A stretch of 64,000 bases of DNA from positions 62,001 to 126,000 of the forward strand of contig NZ_JALKFT010000006.1 of the NCBI RefSeq assembly GCF_023242945.1. The letters run 5' to 3'. The position numbers and the translations under genes are program-made. Each line of letters begins with the position of its first letter. The first letter of the stretch is position 1. Below are positions 26,739 to 37,168 of the stretch, piece after piece. Source of the DNA: Frankia umida (lineage in GTDB: Bacteria > Actinomycetota > Actinomycetes > Frankiales > Frankiaceae). Under the pieces are notes generated by a model, which searched no databases, was not told where the DNA came from, and was given only the letters and a program-made list of their open reading frames with translations.

Positions 26739-27542
26739 ATGACGCTTCCTGTCGCGGTGCGTGATGCCGTGGACGCCTACCTGCTTGCGGTCGACACCAT
26801 GGATCCCGATCTCGTGGAAGGCTTTTATGTGATCGGGTCCGTGGCGCTGGGCGATTTCCGCCCCGGAGTCAGCGACGTCGATTTTGTCGCTGTCACCACC
26901 ACGGCCCCCACGGACCAGCAGGTCGCGGCACTGTCCCGCATCCACGCCCACCTGTCCCACCGCCCGCTCCTCGACGGGGTCTACACCACGTGGCTCGACC
27001 TCGCGCGGGATCCGGGACGGGCATCGCCGGGACCGCATGCCCACGGTCGACGGTTCCATCCACGTTGCGACCACCAACGCCACCCGGTCACCTGGCACAG
27101 TCTGGCCCGCCACGGCGTGGCCATCCGTGGCCCCAGGCCCGTCGAGATCGATGTCGCGGCCAACCCGCAGGACCTCGCCCGCTGGACACGCGGCAACCGC
27201 GACGGCTACTGGCGGCAATGGTGGCGCCACGGCTCCCGCCTGTCCACACCCGCAGGCCTGGCCTGCCTCACCTCGCGGGAGCCGGCCTGGGGCGTACTCG
27301 GCGTCAGCCGGCTCCACCACACGCTCACCACCGGTGAGATCGTCTCCAAGGCGGCGGCGGGAGAACACGCGCGGACCGCCTTCGGACCAGGCTGGCACCG
27401 CATCATCGACGAATGCCTGCGCATCCGGCGTGCCGATCATCGCCGGTCCCTCTACCGAAACCCCTTCACCCGACGGGCCGAGGCGCTGACCTTCATGGAC
27501 ATGGTCATCAACGACGCACCCCGACCCACGGGAACCGGCTGA
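26739..27542 (+). CDS. Aminoglycoside nucleotidyltransferase-like protein (ANT, DUF4111 type)
   Basis: The 267-residue protein has the nucleotidyltransferase signature GSVALGDFRPGVSDVDF (GSx(n)DxD) near residue 37, as in ANT(3'')/ANT(9) enzymes, and a C-terminal helical region with GVSRLHHTLTTGEIVSKAAAGEHA, also typical of AadA-like proteins. It may adenylylate an aminoglycoside or an unrelated hydroxyl compound; resistance is not proven. ATG at 26739 begins the conserved part; ATG at 26691 is an in-frame alternative with GGGACGG upstream. It stands alone between the MFS gene and the RecB-like nuclease, all on the same strand. Confidence 0.72.
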   Translation: MTLPVAVRDAVDAYLLAVDTMDPDLVEGFYVIGSVALGDFRPGVSDVDFVAVTTTAPTDQQVAALSRIHAHLSHRPLLDGVYTTWLDLARDPGRASPGPHAHGRRFHPRCDHQRHPVTWHSLARHGVAIRGPRPVEIDVAANPQDLARWTRGNRDGYWRQWWRHGSRLSTPAGLACLTSREPAWGVLGVSRLHHTLTTGEIVSKAAAGEHARTAFGPGWHRIIDECLRIRRADHRRSLYRNPFTRRAEALTFMDMVINDAPRPTGTG

Positions 27543-27642
27543 CCGCCACCGGCCATCGCCACCGCCGTGGCTGTGGGCTTCTGCGCGGCTCGCCGCCGCG
27601 GAGGCGGATCGAACTGTCGGAGGGCGGTGGGATGATCCTGCG

Positions 27643-28554
27643 ATGGCACAGATGGAGCTCGCCGGCATGCCCCGCAGGCTGTTCGCCTGCACGCCGTCGC
27701 GGCTGGCCGCGTTCGAGGACTGCCCTCGCCGGTACCGGATGATCTACCTGGACAGGCCCCGGCCGCCGCGGGGGCCGGCCTGGGCGCACACGTCGTTCGG
27801 GGTGAGCCTGCACAACGCGCTGCGCCGGTGGTGGGAGGAGCCGTTCGAGCAGCGCACGCCGGTGCGGGCGGCGCAGCTCGTCCGGTTGCTGTGGGTCGCT
27901 GACGGGTTCCGCGACGGCGAGCAGTCGGTGGCGTGGCGGGAGCGGGCCGCGGAGATGGCCGCCGGCTACGTCACGGGGCTAGACCCGGCGGCCGAGCCGC
28001 GGGGAGTCGAGCGTTCGGTGGCCGCCCGCACCGAGGGGCTGGCGTTCTCCGGCCGGGTCGACCGGCTTGATGATCGGAATGGCGAGCTCGTCATCGTCGA
28101 CTACAAGACGGGCCGCCGGCCGTCCACGGAGGCCGACGCGCGCAGCTCCCCGGCGCTCGCGCTCTACGCCATGGCCGCCGGGCGGATGCTGCGCCGCCCG
28201 TGCCGGCGGGTGGAACTGCACCATGTGCCGAGTGGCCGGGTCGCCGTCGCGGAGCACACCGAGGAGTCGATCACCCGGCATGTGCACCGGGCCGAGTCGG
28301 TGGCCGCCGACGCGGTCGCGGCCACCGAGGCGCTGCGGTCCGGCGGCGATGCCGAGCGTGCCTTCCCGCCGCGGACCAGCGGGCTGTGCTCCTGGTGTGA
28401 CTTCCGTGCGCGATGCCCGGAGGGTCAGGCGGCCGCCCCCGACCGTCAGCCCTGGGATGCCCTCGGCGAGGTGGATCCCGGGAGCGCGGCCGGTGCCGGT
28501 GCCAGCGCCGGCGATGTGGCCGCCAGTGGTGGGCGGGAGGCCACGGACGTCTGA
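27643..28554 (+). CDS. RecB-family PD-(D/E)XK nuclease with four-cysteine Fe-S cluster
   Basis: The 303-residue protein matches Cas4/RecB-like exonucleases: SRLAAFEDCPRRYRM supplies the first cysteine, GVSLHNALRRWWE a conserved histidine, FSGRVDRLDD and LVIVDYKTGRRP the metal and catalytic residues (D and the D-x-K core), and CSWCDFRARCPEG the last three cysteines. The cluster stabilises the nuclease fold in relatives. It probably degrades single-stranded or processed DNA ends. It is not fused to a helicase, unlike the AdnAB nuclease domains further right. ATG at 27643 is used. The Gly/Ala-rich C-terminus is not conserved. Confidence 0.88.
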   Translation: MAQMELAGMPRRLFACTPSRLAAFEDCPRRYRMIYLDRPRPPRGPAWAHTSFGVSLHNALRRWWEEPFEQRTPVRAAQLVRLLWVADGFRDGEQSVAWRERAAEMAAGYVTGLDPAAEPRGVERSVAARTEGLAFSGRVDRLDDRNGELVIVDYKTGRRPSTEADARSSPALALYAMAAGRMLRRPCRRVELHHVPSGRVAVAEHTEESITRHVHRAESVAADAVAATEALRSGGDAERAFPPRTSGLCSWCDFRARCPEGQAAAPDRQPWDALGEVDPGSAAGAGASAGDVAASGGREATDV

Positions 28555-28580
28555 GCGGGCCGGCGCAGCGCGCGGAAACG

Positions 28581-28645
28581 GTTCCGCGGAACACCTGGGG
28601 GCAGGGCAGGCTGGGACGGCAGGTGAGGTGGCGGTTCCGCGGAAC
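28581..28645. promoter_or_regulatory. Two identical 12-bp palindromes, 53 bp apart
   Basis: GTTCCGCGGAAC, a perfect palindrome, occurs at 28581-28592 and again at 28634-28645; the shared context is CGGTTCCGCGGAACAC. Start-to-start distance is 53 bp, close to five helical turns. They lie directly upstream of the aminotransferase, as expected for operators of a dimeric regulator. Confidence 0.65.
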
Positions 28646-28698
28646 ACTCGGTGGGGTACGGGGCGTCCGGTGGGCGGATGGGATGCCACGATGGGCCG

Positions 28699-29922
28699 AT
28701 GGCCGAGCAGACCACCGCATCCGCGTCGCCGCGGGCGCCCGCGAACCAGCCGCGGATCTCCGCGAAGGCGATGACCTTCACCGAATCCGTCATCCGGGAG
28801 ATGACCCGGCTCGCGCTTGTGCACGGCGCGGTGAACCTGGCGCAGGGATTCCCCGACTTCTCCTGCCCGCAGGAGCTCAAGGACGCGGCCAAGGCCGCCA
28901 TCGACGCGGACGTCAACCAGTACGCGATCACCTGGGGAGCGGCGGAGTTCCGTGCCGAGATCGCGGCGAAGGTCGCCCGCACCTATCCGGGCTGGACGGT
29001 CGACCCGGAGCGGGAGATCTGTGTGACCTGCGGCTCCACCGAGGCGATGATCGCCACGATGCTGGCGTTGGTCGACCCCGGCGACGAGGTCATCATGTTC
29101 GACCCGTACTACGAGAACTACGGCCCGGACACGATTCTCTCCGGCGCGGTCCCGAAGCTCGTCCGCCTGCACGCCCCGGACTGGTCCATCGACCCGGCCG
29201 AACTGCGCGCCGCGTTCAGCGACCGGACCCGCGCGATCATCCTCAACACCCCGCACAACCCGACCGGCAAGGTGCTGCGCCGCGAGGAGCTCGAACTCGT
29301 CGCCGAACTCTGCCAGCGTCACGACACCCTCGTGTTCACCGACGAGATCTACGAACACATCCAGTACCTCGGCCCCGGCGGCCACATCCCCCCGGCGACC
29401 ATCCCGGGCCTCGAGGACCGCACCGTCACGATCAACGCGCTGTCCAAGACGTACGCCGTCACCGGCTGGCGGGTCGGCTGGACGATCGCCCCGCCCGCCT
29501 ACACCTCGGCGATCCGCAAGGTGCACGACTTCCTCACCGTCGGCGCCGCCGCACCGCTACAGGCCGGCGGGGTCGCGGCCATGCGGCTACCCGCCGAGTA
29601 CTACACCGGCCTCGCCGAGCAGTACCGCGCCCGCCGGGACCTGCTGTGCGCGTCGCTGACCGCGACCGGTTTCACCTTCCGTCCACCGGACGGCGCCTAC
29701 TATGTGATGTGCGACACCCGCGCCATCGACCCCGCCGGTGACGACGTCGCCCTCACCCGCCGAATGATCACTGAGGTCGGTGTCGCCGCGGTGCCCGGCT
29801 CGTCGTTCTTCGCCAACCCCGCGGACGGCCGGCACATCATCCGCTTCGGCTATCCCAAGCGCCACGAGACCCTGCGGGCCGCCGCCGACCGCCTGACCGG
29901 ACTGGCCCAACTGATCGGCTGA
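28699..29922 (+). CDS. Class I/II pyridoxal-phosphate aminotransferase
   Basis: The 407-residue protein has the fold-type I aminotransferase motifs: VNLAQGFPDFSCP at the N-terminus, CGSTEAMIATMLAL, NTPHNPTGKVL, FTDEIYEHIQYL (ring aspartate) and INALSKTYAVTGWRVGW, where the lysine binds PLP. It resembles the KAT/DapC-like group (M. tuberculosis Rv0858c type), which accept methionine, kynurenine or N-succinyl-diaminopimelate; the true substrate is unclear. ATG at 28699 was chosen over upstream GTG 28651 because similarity begins there. Two palindromes directly upstream suggest specific repression. The gene ends 16 bases before the convergent next gene. Confidence 0.87.
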   Translation: MAEQTTASASPRAPANQPRISAKAMTFTESVIREMTRLALVHGAVNLAQGFPDFSCPQELKDAAKAAIDADVNQYAITWGAAEFRAEIAAKVARTYPGWTVDPEREICVTCGSTEAMIATMLALVDPGDEVIMFDPYYENYGPDTILSGAVPKLVRLHAPDWSIDPAELRAAFSDRTRAIILNTPHNPTGKVLRREELELVAELCQRHDTLVFTDEIYEHIQYLGPGGHIPPATIPGLEDRTVTINALSKTYAVTGWRVGWTIAPPAYTSAIRKVHDFLTVGAAAPLQAGGVAAMRLPAEYYTGLAEQYRARRDLLCASLTATGFTFRPPDGAYYVMCDTRAIDPAGDDVALTRRMITEVGVAAVPGSSFFANPADGRHIIRFGYPKRHETLRAAADRLTGLAQLIG

Positions 29923-29938
29923 TCCGCCGACCGGCTGC

Positions 29939-30757
29939 CTACTGGCTGGGTGTGAGCCAGGCGGACGGCGTGGGCAGCGGGTAGCCGGCGGTGGCGGCGC
30001 GGGCATGGCCGGCCTGCAGCTCCCGGTCGAGGTCGGCCAGGGTCGAACGGGCACCGCGGCGCCACGGACGTCCCCGCATCGCGGTGGCCGCCATCCCCGG
30101 TAGCCCCCCGGCTCCCGGTCGGGCGCCCACCCCCGACCTCGCTCCCGCTCCCACGCCTGAGCCTGCTCCCAGGCCGTGGCCATGGCCTGGGTCCGCGTCT
30201 GGGCCCGCGGGGAGGTTGGCGGGCAGGGCATAGCGCCCGCGTAGGTATTCGCCGATCCAGCGACCCCGCGCGGCGCCGAGTTCCACCGGTCCGCCGATGT
30301 GGAACACCCAGGCCGCCCGGGGGTCGAACACGTCACCGAAGCGCTGGACCACCCCCGGCTGAGAAGAGGCCCCCGAGGGCGCGGCCGGTCCGGCCGGTGC
30401 GGTGGGCAGGAGATGCCCGGTGTGATCGTTCAACACGACCGCGTCGAAGGTTCCCAGCGGAGCCCCGGCGTCCGGCCGCGTCACCTCGGCGGGCGCGGAC
30501 GGCTCATGATCTGCGGGTGTGCCGTGGATCTCGAAGGGCGGCGCGGTGGGCGTCGCGGCGGACAGCCGCAGGGTCGCGGGAACGAGCGCCACGAGTCGGT
30601 CGGCGCAGCCATAGGCGGCCAGGGCGGCGACATCGTCCGGCGAGATCGGTTCGGGCGCGAAGACGGCGATCTCCAGACCGCCGTCGACGAGCGCCACGGC
30701 GGCGGCGGCGGTGGCGGCGTCGAGGCCAAGGACGGCAATCCGCGGAAGTCCTGTCAC
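29939..30757 (-). CDS. Shortened flavin-monooxygenase-like protein
   Basis: The 272-residue protein is only partly recognisable. Its N-terminus (RIAVLGLDAATAAAAVALVDGG) is Rossmann-like but lacks GxGxxG. The segment DPRAAWVFHIGGPVELGAARGRWIGEYLRGRYALP resembles the C-terminal membrane-proximal part of flavin-containing monooxygenases. The central NADPH and FAD regions of a full enzyme (about 450 residues) are missing, replaced by low-complexity Gly/Ala/His sequence (GHGHGLGAGSGVGAG). It may be a degenerate enzyme or a domain reused for another task; I cannot assign a reaction. GTG at 30757 begins the recognisable part. It is convergent with the aminotransferase. Confidence 0.5.
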   Translation of the reverse strand: MTGLPRIAVLGLDAATAAAAVALVDGGLEIAVFAPEPISPDDVAALAAYGCADRLVALVPATLRLSAATPTAPPFEIHGTPADHEPSAPAEVTRPDAGAPLGTFDAVVLNDHTGHLLPTAPAGPAAPSGASSQPGVVQRFGDVFDPRAAWVFHIGGPVELGAARGRWIGEYLRGRYALPANLPAGPDADPGHGHGLGAGSGVGAGARSGVGARPGAGGLPGMAATAMRGRPWRRGARSTLADLDRELQAGHARAATAGYPLPTPSAWLTPSQ

Positions 30758-31035
30758 GTCCGCGCACTCTAATGGCGTCCGGCCCGGCCGAGTCGGCCGC
30801 CACATGCGGGACCCCCGCCCCACCCGGCGGCGAAAAGGTGCCGGGCGCCGCGGGCTGCCACCTTGGTGGCGGAGATCTGTGGTGTTTGCCGGCCCGGCGG
30901 ACCGACGCGGCGAGAGCGCGCGGGGGTCTGCCGGGGGTGTCGCCGCCGGTGGCGCGGGTGTGGGTGGGGCGTCCGGCGAGAACTCACAGCGGCTAGATGT
31001 TGTGACCATCCGATTACCCGTACACACTGATCGGC

Positions 31036-31902
31036 GTGGCCCATGTACTCGCGGTGGCAAACCAGAAAGGCGGCGTAGCCAAGACCACTTCGGTGGCCAG
31101 CCTTGGTGCCGCACTGACCGAGCTGGGGCGCCGCGTCCTGCTGGTCGATCTCGATCCGCAGGCCTGTCTGACGTTCTCACTCGGCCTTGATCCCGACACG
31201 ATCGAGCTGTCGGTGCACGATGTGCTGCTGGGCCGGTTGTCCGCGGGCATCGTCGTGTCCACCACCGCGGACGGGACCGACCTGTTGCCGGCGACCATCG
31301 AGCTCGCGGGCAGCGAGGCGGTGCTGCTCTCGCGCACGGGGCGTGAGCACGCGCTGCGGCTCGCCCTCGCGGACCTGCTCGACGACTACGACGTCATCCT
31401 GATCGACTGTCCGCCGTCCCTGGGCGTGCTGACGATCAACGGGCTGACCGCCGCGGACGAGGTCATCGTGCCGTTGCAGTGCGAGACGCTGTCGCATCGC
31501 GGCGTGGGGCAGCTGCTGGACACGGTCCAGGACGTGCGGCGGCTGACGAACGCGGGGCTGCGGGTGCGCGGGGTCCTGCCGACCCTGTTCGACGCGCGTA
31601 CCGCGCACAGCCGGGCCGTCCTCGCGGATGTGGTCGCGCGCTACCACGTGGATGTGCTGTCGCCGCCGATCGCCCGGTCGGTGCGCTTCGCCGAAGCCCC
31701 GGGAACGGGACGATCGATCCTGGCGACCGCCGGCCGGTCCAAGGGTGCCGACGCCTACCGCCGACATGCCCGCGCGATCGCCGGGCTGTCCACGGCAGAC
31801 GAGATCCCCGCTCGTCGATCACCGCCGCCCGCTGGGACACCGGCCGCGATGACGCCGGCGGTAGCGGTGGCCGTGCCGATCACCGCGCAGGGACGCCGCT
31901 GA
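31036..31902 (+). CDS. ParA/Soj-family ATPase (orphan, no ParB)
   Basis: The 288-residue protein has the deviant Walker A KGGVAKTTSVASL with both lysines, the A' motif LLVDLDPQACLTFSLG, Walker B VILIDCPPSLGVLTINGL and the QCETLSHRGVGQLLDTV segment. It should dimerise on ATP and bind DNA or a partner non-specifically, as ParA/Soj proteins do in chromosome or cargo positioning. No ParB or parS candidate is nearby; the zinc-ribbon gene that starts inside its stop is the likely partner. The order ParA, RhlE, ferritin-like matches M. tuberculosis Rv3213c to Rv3210c. The GTG at 31036 sits close to probable promoter sequence. Confidence 0.88.
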   Translation: MAHVLAVANQKGGVAKTTSVASLGAALTELGRRVLLVDLDPQACLTFSLGLDPDTIELSVHDVLLGRLSAGIVVSTTADGTDLLPATIELAGSEAVLLSRTGREHALRLALADLLDDYDVILIDCPPSLGVLTINGLTAADEVIVPLQCETLSHRGVGQLLDTVQDVRRLTNAGLRVRGVLPTLFDARTAHSRAVLADVVARYHVDVLSPPIARSVRFAEAPGTGRSILATAGRSKGADAYRRHARAIAGLSTADEIPARRSPPPAGTPAAMTPAVAVAVPITAQGRR

Positions 31903-32408
31903 TGGGCGCTGCTCGCGACGAGCCGGCCCCCACCCGCCGGCGGACGCATCGGCCGGCACCTGTGCCGATCCGCGACGATGCGGCGGTGCGGCCAGGGGCC
32001 GCGGCGGGGTTCGATCGGCTGCGCCACCGCGAGTACCGGGCGCCGGGGCCAGCCGTACTCGAGGCGGGTCCGGCGGGTGTGGCGGGCTCGACGGTGTCAG
32101 CGCCGGGGGAGACCTCGGCGCGGCCGCCGACGGTGCCGTCCGGTCCGTCGGTGGGACGGGACGCCCATGGCAAGCGGGTTCTGTACAGCGGGGCGCGGCC
32201 GTCGCCGGCGCCGTCCGCGGGTCTGCGGCTCGAGTGCTCCCGGTGCGGCGGGACCAGGTTGCTCGGAACCTGGCAGTCGCTGCGGGTGCTGACACCGAGC
32301 GTGCATCTGCCGGTGATGCGGGCGCGGCACTTCTCGCTGGTGCGCTGCCCGAACTGCCACCGGGTGAGCTGGGTCCGCCTGGGCCTGCATCTTCGCGCTG
32401 TGGGCTGA
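31902..32408 (+). CDS. Zinc-ribbon protein coupled to ParA
   Basis: The 168-residue protein has a disordered Pro/Ala/Arg-rich N-terminal half and a C-terminal zinc ribbon with CSRCGG and CPNCHR about 35 residues apart; between them are GTWQSLRVLTPSVHLPVMRARHFSLV. Such ribbons bind nucleic acid or protein. The ATG at 31902 shares one base with the ParA stop (TGATG), so translation is coupled. I infer a DNA- or cargo-binding partner that could stand in for ParB; there is no described function that I recognise. Confidence 0.7.
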   Translation: MGAARDEPAPTRRRTHRPAPVPIRDDAAVRPGAAAGFDRLRHREYRAPGPAVLEAGPAGVAGSTVSAPGETSARPPTVPSGPSVGRDAHGKRVLYSGARPSPAPSAGLRLECSRCGGTRLLGTWQSLRVLTPSVHLPVMRARHFSLVRCPNCHRVSWVRLGLHLRAVG

Positions 32409-32556
32409 GCCGTGGGCTGAGCGCCGTGCGGCAACCGGTTACCCGCGTGGCCCACGGAAAGCGAGTGGGCTCAGACGGCGGGAGCGACGTGGGGCATGGC
32501 CGCTCGCGACGAGGCGGGTGTCCGGCTGCGGTGCTGGCTGACGGGTGCTGCTCCGG

Positions 32557-32577
32557 GGAGCTCCGGGTGGGAGCTCC
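32557..32577. terminator. Stem-loop between the ParA operon and the helicase gene
   Basis: GGAGCTCC at 32557-32564 pairs with GGAGCTCC at 32570-32577 around a five-base loop. It lies between convergent genes and is a terminator candidate without a T tract. Confidence 0.4.
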
Positions 32578-32605
32578 ACAGAATCAGCGGCGGGACGGTC
32601 CCGGG

Positions 32606-34600
<1,995 letters not shown>

Positions 34601-34702
34601 AACGGCCTCTAGCTGTCTCTAGCATAGCCGCTTCCTGGCCCGAGCGGGGGTTCCTTCGCCGACGATTGCCGTTGACGGCCTCAGGGGTGCCAGAATCCGA
34701 GC

Positions 34703-35395
34703 GTGATGCAGACATCGTTCCCGCCGGCCGACGCGTCGGCTTCGGGTACCGCGGACCAGCCCGACCAGGCGACTGTCGATCTGCTGGGCCTGCTCGCATA
34801 TGGCGAACTGACCGCTTTCGAGCGGATGGCGACCGATGCCCGAATGTCACCGACTCTCGGCGACAAGATGGCCCTGGCCACGATGGCGGCGGCTGAGTTC
34901 TCCCACTTTCGGGCCATCTGTGACGAACTCGACCGGCTCGGCGTGGGTCCCGAGGACGCGATGGCCCCGTTCATCGGCCCGTTGACCGACTTCCACAACT
35001 CGACCGCGCCGGCCGACTGGTTGGAGAGCCTGGTCAAGGCGTACGTGGGCGACAACATCGCGGCCGACTTCTACCGGGAGATCGCGACCCGCCTGCCCGG
35101 GTCGTCCCGCGAGATCGTGCTGCGGGTCCTGGCCGACACCGGGCACGCCGCCTTCGCCGTCGAACGGGTCCGTGCCGCGATCGAGGCGAACCCGACGGTG
35201 GCCGGTCGGTTGGCGCTGTGGGCACGCCGGCTCGTCGGCGAGGCCCTCACCCAGGCGCAGCGGGTCGGGGTGGACCGCGACGCCCTCACCGGCCTGCTGG
35301 TGGGTGTGGGCGATCTGGACGCGCTGGCGGCCATCTTCAACCGCATCATGTCGGCCCACAGCCGCCGCATGTCGGCGCTTGGCCTCTCCGCCTGA
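34703..35395 (+). CDS. Ferritin-like fold protein (MiaE-like)
   Basis: The 230-residue protein is helical with two likely metal-binding stretches, LLGLLAYGELTAFERM with AAAEFSHFRAICDEL, and LVKAYVGDNIAADFYREI with LADTGHAAFAVERV. These fit the four-helix ferritin-like fold of MiaE-type di-iron proteins, known in mycobacteria as Rv3210c. It may hydroxylate a tRNA or another substrate, but this is unproven. GTG at 34703 overlaps an ATG at 34706 and either could be the start. It is divergent from the helicase gene and convergent with DUF3107, with a hairpin between. Confidence 0.75.
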   Translation: MMQTSFPPADASASGTADQPDQATVDLLGLLAYGELTAFERMATDARMSPTLGDKMALATMAAAEFSHFRAICDELDRLGVGPEDAMAPFIGPLTDFHNSTAPADWLESLVKAYVGDNIAADFYREIATRLPGSSREIVLRVLADTGHAAFAVERVRAAIEANPTVAGRLALWARRLVGEALTQAQRVGVDRDALTGLLVGVGDLDALAAIFNRIMSAHSRRMSALGLSA

Positions 35396-35428
35396 CGGCA
35401 TGAGCCTCTCCGCCTGACGACATGACGA

Positions 35429-35468
35429 GGGGCGGTGGCCGACGATTTCTCCGTCCGCCCACCGCCCC
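35429..35468. terminator. Terminator hairpin between ferritin-like and DUF3107 genes
   Basis: GGGGCGGTGG (35429-35438) pairs perfectly with CCACCGCCCC (35459-35468) across a 20-base loop between convergent gene ends. A near-duplicate CCTCTCCGCCTGACG sequence precedes it. No T tract is present. Confidence 0.5.
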
Positions 35469-35527
35469 CCTGCTCGTGGCCCGGACGGTCTACGCCGCCG
35501 GACGTCGAGCCGCTCGCCGCCGAGCCC

Positions 35528-35752
35528 TCAGCCGCCGAAGCCGACCCGGCGGGGCGAGGTGGCCGCGATCTCCACGTATGCCAGCGCGTCGATCGGGACC
35601 AGCACCTGGCGCCCCTTGTCGTCGGAGAGGGTCAGCACACCACTGCCAGCCTTGACCGCCTCGCTGACCTGCGCGGCCACGGCCTCCGCGGTCAGCTCGC
35701 TTTCCACCACCAGCTCCCGGCCGACCTGCCGTACGCCGATCTTGACCTCCAC
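35528..35752 (-). CDS. DUF3107 protein
   Basis: The 74-residue protein is the conserved actinobacterial DUF3107: VEVKIGVRQVGRELVVESEL, QVSEAVKAGSGVLTLSDDKGRQVLVP, and an ADIAYVE-like C-terminus ending RRVGFGG. Function is unknown. GTG at 35752 is preceded by GGAGG at a spacing of six bases, which decides the start even though the frame is open to 35911. It lies downstream of the TetR gene on the same strand, as Rv3208A lies by Rv3208 in mycobacteria. Confidence 0.88.
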   Translation of the reverse strand: MEVKIGVRQVGRELVVESELTAEAVAAQVSEAVKAGSGVLTLSDDKGRQVLVPIDALAYVEIAATSPRRVGFGG

Positions 35753-35926
35753 CGATGACCTCCGCCTTCGTCGGACCTTCGTGGGACCTGCGCGCAGCCG
35801 CGCGGGACCCGCGCGGTGGCGGACATCCGCCACCGAGGTTGGATCACGGCCCACACTATGGCTTCCGGGACTTCTCCACCGGCGTGGGTCCGGCGTGTTC
35901 GCTCCCGGCACATGCCGGGTGGGGTG

Positions 35927-36565
35927 CTAAGGCTGTTCCTGTCGGGGGTAGCCGCCGATGCCACGCCAGGCGAGTTCGACCATCGCCTCGATGGCTCGCT
36001 CCTTGGGGACGGTCCCACCGCGCACGAGCCACCAGCGCGACGCCGTCTCCGCCATCCCGATCAGGCCGACGGCGAGCAGGTCAGCCTCGGCGGGATCAAG
36101 CCCGGTGTCCGCGACGATGGTCGCCGCGATCGAGTGGACACACCGGGCGAACGCCGTCTCGATGCGCTGACGCACCGCCGGCTCGCTGCGCAGATCGGAT
36201 TCCAGCACGAGCTGGTGTGCCCCGGACGAGTCATTGACGAAGTCGAAGTACGCCCGCACCGAACGGGCGATGCGCACGTGGTTGTCGGTGGTGGAGCCCA
36301 GCGCCTCCTCGACGGCGTTGACCAGCTGGGTCGTGTGCTCGTCGAGTAGTGCCAGGTAGAGCTCGAGCTTGCCCGGGAAGTGCTGGTAGAGCACGGGTTT
36401 GCTGACCCCGGCCCGCTCGGCGATCTCGTCCATCGCCGCCGCGTGGTAACCCTGGGCGACGAAGACCTCGCGGGCGGCGCCGAGCAGCTGGAAGCGGCGG
36501 GCGGTCCGGGGCAGCCGGGGAGTCCGGCCCGTACGGGTGCCGGGCGAGGCTGGCTCGGCGGTCAC
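35927..36565 (-). CDS. TetR-family transcriptional regulator
   Basis: The 212-residue protein has the TetR helix-turn-helix: FQLLGAAREVFVAQGYHAAAMDEIAERAGVSKPVLYQHFPGKLELYLALL, split across residues 25-75, and a helical ligand-binding region. The long N-terminal arm before it is Pro/Arg/Thr-rich. Regulatory targets are unknown; its neighbour order matches Rv3208. GTG at 36565 is preceded by AAGGAG with a spacing of about five bases; the frame is open to 36724. Confidence 0.9.
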   Translation of the reverse strand: MTAEPASPGTRTGRTPRLPRTARRFQLLGAAREVFVAQGYHAAAMDEIAERAGVSKPVLYQHFPGKLELYLALLDEHTTQLVNAVEEALGSTTDNHVRIARSVRAYFDFVNDSSGAHQLVLESDLRSEPAVRQRIETAFARCVHSIAATIVADTGLDPAEADLLAVGLIGMAETASRWWLVRGGTVPKERAIEAMVELAWRGIGGYPRQEQP

Positions 36566-36771
36566 CGGCACTCCTTCGGGTCCAGGTCGGCTGCGGCCGA
36601 CGACGAGTCGCCGGCTCACTTTCGCACAGCAGGCCGGCCCGGTACGGCTCGGCCGGATTACCCACCTTGACGACCCACCCGTCGGTGGTGGCCCGAACGG
36701 GCTGACCACCCGCGCGGACACCACCGTCCACCGTACTCAGAGCCGGCCGTGGTCGGGGTCGTTCGGGGTCG

Positions 36772-37023
36772 TCAGCGGTAGTCGTCCTCGTCGGTCTCGA
36801 CGACGATGCTCTGCTCGACCCGGTCGAACTCGTCGACCTCGCCGGCAGTGTCGACCTCGCTGGCCAGCACCGTCGAGCCCGCTTCGCGCGGACGGACCTC
36901 CCGAGCCTGCTCGACGGCGTCGGCGTCGGGTGTCTCCAGCGGCAGGTGGCCGGCGGGGACGCTCTCGGGGGGGAGGCTTGCCAGGGTGCGGCCGGAGCCG
37001 GGTAGTTCGGTGGATGCTCCCAT
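36772..37023 (-). CDS. Small acidic protein of unknown function
   Basis: The 83-residue protein begins MGASTELPGSGRTLASL and ends VVETDEDDYR. It is acidic and probably disordered, with no cysteine and no membrane helix. ATG at 37023 was chosen because AGGAGG sits seven bases upstream, a strong ribosome site that supports expression. The frame extends to 37098 without a better start. It lies about 200 bases upstream of the TetR gene on the same strand. I do not recognise the family. Confidence 0.6.
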   Translation of the reverse strand: MGASTELPGSGRTLASLPPESVPAGHLPLETPDADAVEQAREVRPREAGSTVLASEVDTAGEVDEFDRVEQSIVVETDEDDYR

Positions 37024-37168
37024 GGGACGTCCTCCTGAGCTCGTCGATGCGGCATCCGCGGGGTGGGGTGCCGACGCCGGGCGGTCCTGGACCCACATCG
37101 GGCCCGGACCGCGATGTGCCCGGTGTGCGTGCCTCTCACGCGGGATCCACGCATCCGGTGTGTGGGGG

